The notes below the pieces were generated by a model. That model worked only from the letters and a program-made list of their open reading frames with translations, had not been told where the DNA came from and ran no database searches. Source: GCA-020344555 sp964405925 (GTDB taxonomy: Bacteria > Planctomycetota > Phycisphaerae > UBA1845). From it: 21,085 nucleotides of DNA. The DNA is taken from NCBI GenBank assembly GCA_964405925.1, contig CAYOQG010000062.1:1-21085 (forward strand), read 5' to 3'. The first letter of the stretch is position 1. The number at the start of each line of letters is the position of its first letter. Below are positions 16,101-21,085 of the stretch, piece by piece. The position numbers and the translations under genes are program-made.

Positions 16101-17485
16101 TCCCCGGCTTGCGTTTCCATACCCCTCAGCCGAGCTTCCGCCTCGCTCAGAATCTGATTCGCGCGATCTCGTAGGCGGTCCACCGAGGCTGCGGCATCGC
16201 CAACCGCTTTGGTCAAACCGCTGACCAGGCCTTCCGCGTTCTGGATCAACGACGTGAGGTGTCTCTCTGCGGCTTCGTATTTCACGAATGATGCGTCAGC
16301 CGTGGCACTGACTCGCTCCGCCCGAGCGGAGGCCCGCTCGAGACAGCGAAGCTTGGCCTCGGCGGACGTCAGCACGCCCTCGGTGAACGTGGTGGGGAGC
16401 CCAGTCGGTTCGAAACCAGAGGAAGGTTCCAAGTTGATCTCGTCCGACTCTTGCTCAGACGGACCCGCACCGCCGAACGTTGCGAGCCCGACATCCATTC
16501 CGTCTGGCGATACGGCGGACACCGGACCGGTCCCAACCGCCGCCACGACGGGCGTGTCCGCCGCTTGTCCTTCCAAGGACCTCTCTGGTAGCACTTGGGC
16601 GTGATGTTGCTCGGTCAGCCCGGCTGCGATGCGCTCGGCCGTCGAGACACCAAGCTCGTGGGCGGCGGCAGTTCGTTCGATGAATGTCTGTTCTCCGAGC
16701 ATTTCGGCAGCGATCGCCGAAGTCACCCGCGATTCGCCTGCTCCATACGCCCCAACCATGGCTGCGTCAGCCATGCGATTAATGAGTCTCGGTATTCCGT
16801 TTGAAGCCGTGTGAATGAGGGCAACCGCCTCGTCCGCAAATGTACTGACCTCAACCGCACCGGCGACCCGCAGACGGTGTCGAATGTACTGGCTGGTTTC
16901 GCCGCCGCTCAGAGGGCGTAGCGGCCGTTTGCTGGACAACCGCTGGGCAATGCGTTCATGCCGGGGGCTATCGAGCAGTGACCGGAACTTGGGTTGGCCG
17001 ATCAGCACGATGCTGAGCAGGTTTCCACCGTCGTGTCGCAAATCGCTGAGGGTAGCGAGCTGCTCGAGGTCGTCGTCGGCCAGATTCTCGGCTTGATCGA
17101 TAATCAGAATGGATCGCTGGCCTTTGACAGCAGTACGGACAAGGTGCCTGCGAAGCCGCGTGTAGTAGCGGATGTGGTGGTCTGACTCGGGCAGTGTAAC
17201 GCCAAGAGCCTTGCACGTTTCTCGCATCAAATCCATCCCCGCCATAGATGGCCAGGTCAGGACAATGACTCGATCCGAGGCGTTAAGCCGGTGCAACAGA
17301 CTGCGGATCAATAGGGTCTTCCCCGTCCCGGCCTCCCCCAGGACCAGAGCCACACCCCGTCCGTGGTGCAGTTCGTAGATCGTCGCTGCGAGTGCCTCCT
17401 CCCAATCGGGATAGGCGTAGCAAAACTGGGTGTCGGCCCGGTCCTCGAAGGGACGGCAGCGAAGCCCGAAGAAGTCGCAATACAT
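13106..17485 (-). CDS. ExeA/GspA-like AAA+ ATPase fused to a giant coiled coil
   Basis: A 1459-residue protein. Residues 1-270 are an ExeA/GspA-type AAA+ ATPase: opening MYCDFFGLRCRPFED (family FFGLxxxPF), Walker A GEAGTGKT at 50-57, Walker B ILIIDQAENL at 126-135 (family IIDEAQxL, so Glu is replaced by Gln at the expected catalytic position), IGQPKFRSLL near 162-171, and the NGIPRLIN sensor-2 region near 229-236. A low-complexity linker (about 290-370) leads into a roughly 1050-residue Ala/Glu/Gln/Thr-rich coiled coil with almost no Pro and no membrane segment. It contains three successive 91-residue repeats (854-944, 945-1035, 1036-1126). In GspA the C-terminus instead has a membrane helix and a peptidoglycan-binding domain. 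ATG 17485 has GAGG 8 nt upstream; the in-frame TTG at 17497 is less likely. Its role may be structural or motor-like, but that is unknown. Confidence 0.85.
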   Translation of the reverse strand: MYCDFFGLRCRPFEDRADTQFCYAYPDWEEALAATIYELHHGRGVALVLGEAGTGKTLLIRSLLHRLNASDRVIVLTWPSMAGMDLMRETCKALGVTLPESDHHIRYYTRLRRHLVRTAVKGQRSILIIDQAENLADDDLEQLATLSDLRHDGGNLLSIVLIGQPKFRSLLDSPRHERIAQRLSSKRPLRPLSGGETSQYIRHRLRVAGAVEVSTFADEAVALIHTASNGIPRLINRMADAAMVGAYGAGESRVTSAIAAEMLGEQTFIERTAAAHELGVSTAERIAAGLTEQHHAQVLPERSLEGQAADTPVVAAVGTGPVSAVSPDGMDVGLATFGGAGPSEQESDEINLEPSSGFEPTGLPTTFTEGVLTSAEAKLRCLERASARAERVSATADASFVKYEAAERHLTSLIQNAEGLVSGLTKAVGDAAASVDRLRDRANQILSEAEARLRGMETQAGETSELAQDMDAQKRRVEQVCKHAGQVESRLRSSAEHIADKADELQQRIAVLIGGLESAQEAQRQLDGLLTRVTKATDNVDERVTLLHERQIEAETSVRESAESAQSQFEGVITKASSIRADAEQSISTLHRTLDEVRGETQRLQKEWTSEIHVRLRHELNEQFETEMRTRHDAMERAIAMYRTTLAEMVDDCKRQIANLGEAVNVCRRKTGDVVAESQQSLTGIQASVTTTTERLRGEIAALSARGDQLRSLLTATAEELEDTERRAGGIAGTVHVAESSITELTDRAGAVKAELAPAVQRCERLIGNVQSTQHEVEAIQRGLASTLTELGTAAERADVLQKQIARGEESLSGLASGREEGERVIERLHDATSTARETLQATQQAVEEASGHYERLDARCTVANRTLHELSKASEAGQAVVQQSESATDSVTEAAENAKKQADQLSATQVSAEHLLQEFDGIVVSAKRTKEELRTILAETGVKSERLESQTTAATRMLSGLTEANETGCVLVQEAKRAGEAVSAASGQAREQTERLGAAQTTATKTTQQLDELARSAGQLHESMQGVVAHVDEKIGQLVSHQAAATHLLRRLAEENVTGHTIAERVDNSTNSCSDAIRALEQKAQELTERVEGRIAALQTLAAQTENGTEQLNTCNERALHLIEGLQSAGEPAKDMVTQLGQRIEQAQQTTEVLTHRYEEARELPNRLRAVARILKAAKTTGLSIEETAGNAKTMLEGLEAVTKRAAEQGTALKELTRTTLPVIETLERITPQSQQAVEQLESRMAAAKRSAEISGPMINEFVKQAQALRQQLQELHAEVETVEEGVTEATAKPAELIESAQAQAAQLERVCGAVQKVFKALSQATLDAKKHSTTCQVTADRASTRLAELTAETNRATATLHEWVEEALRVQSRLEKTLHECPSIRATHPGSVVRRIANVVESADRIANPSASELKMLQEPSSEKAPAQERLAKRTARKDEVSRLIQEAKSTVASANT

Positions 17486-17738
17486 GGCGCACCTCAACGT
17501 GACGAGTCCATATCAACCTACTCAACACACAGCGCACAGAGCCTGTACGTCCGAGAGAATCATCGGAATGGGGGTGTCGGCCCTGAACTTATCGGGCAGG
17601 GACGGTCAGCTGAGGTGCGGCCGCCGCCATAACCCACGCTCTCGATACTGGCAACGGGGATGTTTCGTTCGTGTGACAGGGGCCGCACGCTGCACCTGCC
17701 AGAGGCATCACCCCGCGTCTGTACGCCCGTCGCGAGGC

Positions 17739-18641
17739 TCAGGGATGGGTGCATTCACGTGGGGTCGCGAACTGGATGTCATTCGGCCCGACCTGCTCGA
17801 CCAGCGACCAGCGGCGCACCCGAAAGCGCATGGACGACTTGGATTTGGGCCAGTCGGCAGCCATCTCACCCGGTAGCATCGGGCCACCGGGGCTTAGCGG
17901 CTTGTGTTTATCGAGGCGTGACCTCATTTCGACCACACCGTCCGCATCGCGGAAGACCACACGACGGATCAGACGAGGCCAATAACGGTCAAGCCAATAC
18001 TCCTTTTCAAGCTTGACGCGACCCTCCTCGTCGCGCTCCAAGAAGAGAATCTGCTGGTGCTCGTCAACGACGCGCTGAACACATACCGCCGGAGCCGTGG
18101 GCGGAGTGAATCCCGACGCCGTCGGGAGCCCGCGCGGTGAATCGTCCGCAATCGTGTCGCCCAAAGCTTCGCCCTCCACAACCGGACACGGAATCGGTGT
18201 CAGACCCAAAGCGTCTACGATTTGGTCCGGCCGGATTGGGATCTGTGAGGCGAGCTCATCCGACCCGTCGTGGTAACCACAACGATAGCGATCCTCCTGC
18301 TTGCTGTAATACCAGAACAGCTCAGCGTTGGACCCCAACAGGAGTTGACGGTCCCCGAGGCTCTTCAGATCAAAACGGACATAAATCGGAGCCAGGTAAA
18401 ACAGAACACCATCAAGGTGATAGCTGCGGCTGCGACCTTCGGAATCGGTGAATTGGCCATCCACAAAACCGGTAGCCTTCAAGGTGCCGCTGATCTTGCC
18501 CGCGTTGGTGTTGACGATGCGAATCGCGTCGTCCATCGGAATGGGATCGAGCACAAACCGCGGGTGGGGTGACGGGCATCCGCAGAGCACGATCGTCAAA
18601 GCGGCAACCGGCAGCGTAATTACGCGTTTAGATCCCTTCAT
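17739..18641 (-). CDS. LolA-like outer-membrane lipoprotein, function unknown
   Basis: A 300-residue lipoprotein. From ATG 18641 the sequence opens MKGSKR then a hydrophobic stretch and the lipobox LCGC ending at Cys22. The body begins DDAIRIVNTNAGKISGTLKA and has alternating beta-strand pattern, with YHLDGVLFYLAPIYVRFDL, then RQLLLGSNAELFWYY, features that resemble LolA/LolB-fold lipoprotein-binding proteins and DUF4292-type lipoproteins. The C-terminus FRVRRWSLVEQVGPNDIQFA closes the fold. An earlier in-frame ATG at 18653 is also possible; the shorter start gives the best signal peptide. The start overlaps the preceding gene by 14 bp, so the two are translationally coupled and very likely one operon. 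Fold assignment is from pattern only. Confidence 0.7.
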   Translation of the reverse strand: MKGSKRVITLPVAALTIVLCGCPSPHPRFVLDPIPMDDAIRIVNTNAGKISGTLKATGFVDGQFTDSEGRSRSYHLDGVLFYLAPIYVRFDLKSLGDRQLLLGSNAELFWYYSKQEDRYRCGYHDGSDELASQIPIRPDQIVDALGLTPIPCPVVEGEALGDTIADDSPRGLPTASGFTPPTAPAVCVQRVVDEHQQILFLERDEEGRVKLEKEYWLDRYWPRLIRRVVFRDADGVVEMRSRLDKHKPLSPGGPMLPGEMAADWPKSKSSMRFRVRRWSLVEQVGPNDIQFATPRECTHP

Positions 18642-19194
18642 CGAGGGCGTCATCCTGCTGATCTGGACCCGGGTCAGTCCCATCCGTCACCGTCGCCCAC
18701 ACCCCCATGTCGCCGTGAAGGATCGCGCTGAGCTGTTGGCTTACCCCTTCGATCTCGCTGTCGGTCAGGCGGGGATTGATGACCTGATGCGTCGTTTGAT
18801 CGTGCGTTAGCGTCATCTGCCAGATTTCCTGGCTGTCTTCCACGGTCGAGCGGTCGTATCGCAGAAGCCGCTTTCGCATCAGAATCAGAGCCAGCACGAA
18901 CCGAAACTGCACCCGCACCGGTTCGGTTTCGTCAGCCAGGCGATGGAAGAAACCGACAAGCACCTCGTTGTCGACCAGCAGCTTCTTGCGCTTCTCCCTG
19001 ACCGGGACCCGCGTCTTGAAATGGCAGTAGGCACCCTCGGGAGGTCCTTGCCAGCCTTCGAGCGAGTAGTCAACGCGCCTAAAGCTCTCACCATCCTCCA
19101 AGAGGACGGTGTAGTACTCCTCGCCCTCCTCTAGGGTCCGTCCCGTAGCGGCACATTTTCCCGTTGACGTCTCAACTTCCCATTGCTGCGCCAT
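18628..19194 (-). CDS. Conserved-looking hypothetical cytoplasmic protein
   Basis: I do not recognise a named family, though the sequence looks under selection. From ATG 19194 the product is 188 residues: a front domain with Cys14 and Cys57 (GKCAATGRTLEEGEEYYTVL ... GAYCHFKTRVP) that could be half of a zinc ribbon or treble-clef-like fold, a basic/hydrophobic middle (RVQFRFVLALILMRKRLLRY, about 94-113), and an acidic tail. GGAAG lies 4 nt before ATG 19194. The frame is open up to 19533, but that part encodes hairpin and direct-repeat DNA with no protein character. No signal peptide. It overlaps the lipoprotein gene by 14 bp, suggesting a joint role such as making or checking an envelope product. 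Confidence 0.7.
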   Translation of the reverse strand: MAQQWEVETSTGKCAATGRTLEEGEEYYTVLLEDGESFRRVDYSLEGWQGPPEGAYCHFKTRVPVREKRKKLLVDNEVLVGFFHRLADETEPVRVQFRFVLALILMRKRLLRYDRSTVEDSQEIWQMTLTHDQTTHQVINPRLTDSEIEGVSQQLSAILHGDMGVWATVTDGTDPGPDQQDDALDEGI

Positions 19195-19437
19195 CGCTTC
19201 CAACGCCTTCCCGGTAGCGTGTCCCGAAGAAAGCAGCCGCCACGTCCGCTGCCCGGCAGGACACCTGTGCACGTTCGACGAAACATTGGAAACGCAAGGT
19301 GGCTTCTCGTCAAGCTGATGTTCGCTGCTGTCGTCCGTGGTGGTATGTTGTGAACCGGGTTTCGCGCGAGTATCATCCAGTTCCTGCATCAACAGCAGGT
19401 GCGAGATGACCGTGCGAGATTTTGCACAACCCCGAGC

Positions 19438-19488
19438 CGCGGGCTTCAGCCCGCGCGGTGCCGCAGACTTTTCAGCCCGCGCGGTGCC
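19438..19488. repeat. REP-like hairpin with 18-bp direct repeat
   Basis: CGCGGGCT (19438-19445) and AGCCCGCG (19448-19455) form a perfect 8-bp stem around TC. The 18-mer TTCAGCCCGCGCGGTGCC occurs at 19445-19462 and again at 19471-19488, a 26-bp period. Such GC-rich palindromes are typical of dispersed intergenic repeats. Confidence 0.7.
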
Positions 19489-19495
19489 TAAGTAG

Positions 19496-19512
19496 GGAGG
19501 ACAGTGTCCACC
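19496..19512. repeat. Short hairpin repeat (GGAGGAC type)
   Basis: GGAGGAC (19496-19502), loop AGT, GTCCACC (19506-19512); one mismatch in the 7-bp stem and a 3-nt loop, as in the rest of the hairpin family. Confidence 0.55.
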
Positions 19513-19537
19513 GCTTGACGAAACCTTGACCAAACCC

Positions 19538-19554
19538 GGTGGGCCGTGCCCACC
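19538..19554. repeat. Short hairpin repeat (GGTGGGC type)
   Basis: GGTGGGC (19538-19544), loop CGT, GCCCACC (19548-19554), a perfect 7-bp stem with a 3-nt loop, closely related to the GGTGGGTC copy at 9986. Confidence 0.75.
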
Positions 19555-19565
19555 CTATGGAAAAG

Positions 19566-19600
19566 GAGCCGCGTCTGTGTCACCGCTTTGGACGCGGCTC
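19566..19600 (+). promoter_or_regulatory. Strong hairpin in front of the MFS gene
   Basis: GAGCCGCGTC (19566-19575) and GACGCGGCTC (19591-19600) form a perfect 10-bp, nearly all-GC stem with a 15-nt loop, ending 16 nt before the ATG at 19617. AAATATATCT follows rather than a U-run. As the MFS gene has no clear Shine-Dalgarno, this could be a leader structure controlling translation or a repressor site; either is inference. Confidence 0.45.
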
Positions 19601-19616
19601 AAATATATCTGTCATC

Positions 19617-20885
19617 ATGTTTGCACAGTATTTGAAGCTTTCCCGCACCGTTCACATCCTCTGTGTAGGTGCGTTCATCAACCGGGCGGGCACCTTCCTG
19701 GTGCCGTTTCTGACGCTCTATCTTCAAAAGCAGCTCGATCTCGGTGTCGGGTTCGCAACCCAAGCCATGGGAATGTTCGGGGTTGGAGCTCTGTTGGCCT
19801 ATATCACCGGTGGACAGCTTGCAGATCAGTTTGGGCGCCGGGTCGTCATGCTGGTCAGCCTGTTCGGTGCCGCCGCGATCCTCCTGATCTTCGGACATCT
19901 CCGCTCGAGCTGGGCGATCATGTCCGCGGTGTTGGCCTTCTCGTTTATTTCCGAAATGTACCGCCCGGCTGCCTCTGCCATGATCGCCGATGTGACGAAT
20001 CCCGAGCATCGAACGCACGCCTTCGGGCTCATGTACGTTTCAATCAACCTCGGTTTTGCCGTGGCCGCCGTAGTGGGTGGGTTCTTGGCCCAGTACTCGT
20101 TTCAATGGCTCTTTTGGGGTGATGCCCTGACGGCGTCCATTTTCGGGCTTTTGATCTTCCTGGCGATCCGGGAGACGCTCCCATCACGACAAGCTGGCCG
20201 GACCAACATGGTTGGAACCGTGTCCAGCGCGGCAAACGCAGAATTGGCGTCAAACCCGGTGCGGATGTGGGAAGCGATCATCCATATACTCACCAACTGG
20301 ACGTTTGTGATCTGCTGGATTGCCACATTCTGTGTTGCGACGACCTACCTGCAGGCACTGTCCACGTTCCCATTGTATCTGAGCGAGAAAGGCTTCGGGC
20401 CATCAACCTATGGGCGCCTGATCGCGCTGAATGGGCTGTTGATTGTCGTCCTCCAGTTGCCCGTCACCACCCTTGTCGCTCGTTTCCATCGTGGAACGAT
20501 GGTAGCCTTATCCGCTGTCGCAGTGGCCGTGGGGTTTGGGTTTACAGGTTTGGCTTATACGGTTTGGCACTTTGCCTTGACGATCGTCGTCTGGACGCTT
20601 GGCGAGATCATGCACGCTCCCCTGATGCCCGCCATCGTCAGCGATCTGGCTCCGGTGGAGCTGCGGGCAAGGTACATGGGCGCGTTTTCTGTCTGCTTCT
20701 CCTGTGCGATGATGATCGGCGCACCACTCGGTGGGATCGTCCTCGGACGATGGGGCGGAGGTTGGCTTTGGGGCGGCAGCCTGCTCGTCGGCCTTACGGG
20801 AGCGGTCCTGTTTGCAAGCGTGCGCGGCAGACTGGCGACTCAGCCGACCGCACCGACAAACGATCAAGGGCCAAACACCGCCTGA
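19617..20885 (+). CDS. MFS transporter, DHA1/MdtH-like drug-efflux type
   Basis: A 422-residue inner-membrane secondary transporter with about 12 hydrophobic segments, probably a proton-coupled exporter; substrate not readable. The signature loop 2-3 motif A is intact at 65-75 (GGQLADQFGRR). Segment 1 starts at VHILCVGAFINRAGTFLVPF, segment 4 region has SFISEMYRPAASAMIADV (about 109-126), a central cytoplasmic loop spans about 186-222, and the second half carries RARYMGAFSVCFS and a Gly-rich last segment. The plan and the EMYRPAASAMIAD motif fit the multidrug MdtH/YttB-like group. ATG 19617 was chosen because it precedes the first membrane segment; GTG 19539 and ATG 19557 in frame would translate hairpin DNA. 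No clear Shine-Dalgarno precedes 19617. Divergent from the minus-strand operon. Confidence 0.9.
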   Translation: MFAQYLKLSRTVHILCVGAFINRAGTFLVPFLTLYLQKQLDLGVGFATQAMGMFGVGALLAYITGGQLADQFGRRVVMLVSLFGAAAILLIFGHLRSSWAIMSAVLAFSFISEMYRPAASAMIADVTNPEHRTHAFGLMYVSINLGFAVAAVVGGFLAQYSFQWLFWGDALTASIFGLLIFLAIRETLPSRQAGRTNMVGTVSSAANAELASNPVRMWEAIIHILTNWTFVICWIATFCVATTYLQALSTFPLYLSEKGFGPSTYGRLIALNGLLIVVLQLPVTTLVARFHRGTMVALSAVAVAVGFGFTGLAYTVWHFALTIVVWTLGEIMHAPLMPAIVSDLAPVELRARYMGAFSVCFSCAMMIGAPLGGIVLGRWGGGWLWGGSLLVGLTGAVLFASVRGRLATQPTAPTNDQGPNTA

Positions 20886-21085
20886 GTCTCCCCGTTCCCT
20901 CGCGATTCCCGCTGGAAATGACTGGAAACCAGGTGCCAACGTCTCATCGTCCACCCGTCCCAACCGCGCGGCCCCGCCGTCTCACGAGCTCGTTTGCGAA
21001 GTCAACCCTTAGCCGTTATAGCACGCCTCGTGATGACTGGCGCGGGGCAAGGACGAGCTTCACCGTGGTTGGGATTGGCTAAGGC

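Larger units (their letters stand above)
19195..19616. other. Repeat-rich divergent intergenic region (422 bp)
   Basis: Separates the minus-strand operon from the plus-strand MFS gene and must hold both promoters, but no convincing -35/-10 pair was found. It contains a CGCGGGCT/AGCCCGCG hairpin with an 18-bp direct repeat (19438-19488), two 3-nt-loop hairpins (19496-19512 and 19538-19554) and a 10-bp-stem hairpin in front of the MFS gene (19566-19600). Confidence 0.6.

Noticed and set aside
19195..19533. 113-residue N-terminal extension of the 188-residue protein
   Set aside because: Much of it lies over palindromic and direct repeats and shows no protein-like character.
20267..21082. 271-codon plus-strand open frame overlapping the MFS gene
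   Set aside because: Arg/Asp-rich out-of-frame reading of the transporter; no domain seen.
20886..21085. Another gene or terminator after the MFS gene
   Set aside because: No start with ribosome site, no hairpin with U-tract; only a 10-bp palindrome ACGAGCTCGT at 20984-20993, too short to interpret.

Overview
The window reads as a high-GC bacterial chromosome fragment, probably from a planctomycete (Planctomycetota, possibly Phycisphaerae-like). This is inferred from gene content: a tandem DUF4159 protein with an alpha/alpha-toroid front end, an ExeA/GspA-type ATPase fused to a giant coiled coil, an M56 antirepressor carrying EF-hands, lipobox-type secreted proteins, and many short GC-rich hairpin repeats between genes. 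No 16S or marker phylogeny could be done. I see no rRNA, tRNA, CRISPR array, transposase or prophage gene.

Layout, left to right. On the + strand: recJ (183-1907), a subtilisin-like lipoprotein protease (2138-3970), a BlaI/MecI-type repressor overlapping an M56 BlaR1-like membrane protease (4188-6357), then 554 bp of non-coding sequence holding hairpins and apparent gene remnants, then a VWA-domain lipoprotein (6912-8420). Two minus-strand genes follow: an AAC(6')-type acetyltransferase (8435-8875) and a class I methyltransferase (9035-9799). Then rplU (+, 10061-10378), separated from its usual partner rpmA. A long minus-strand block follows, transcribed from about 19194 down to 10539: a conserved-looking 188-residue protein, a LolA-like lipoprotein overlapping it by 14 bp, the 1459-residue ExeA-like ATPase/coiled-coil protein, and the toroid/DUF4159 protein. 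A divergent MFS transporter (19617-20885) closes the window.

The best-integrated system is the repressor/protease pair. A perfect 7-2-7 palindrome of the BlaI-operator type sits in the spacer of a good sigma70-like promoter just upstream of a GTG start with a strong Shine-Dalgarno. The downstream M56 protein replaces the penicillin-binding sensor of BlaR1 with two canonical EF-hand loops and a C-terminal helix, which suggests a calcium- or cation-linked input rather than a beta-lactam one.

The second unusual object is the ExeA-like ATPase, whose roughly 1100-residue coiled coil contains three successive 91-residue repeats (13 heptads each). The third is a family of short perfect hairpins, mostly 7-9 bp stems with 3-nt loops (GGTGGGTC/GACCCACC, GGTGCGTC/GACGCACC and variants), clustered on both sides of the methyltransferase gene and again upstream of the MFS gene. 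Several intergenic spaces also contain what look like orphan C-terminal coding fragments, suggesting past gene decay.
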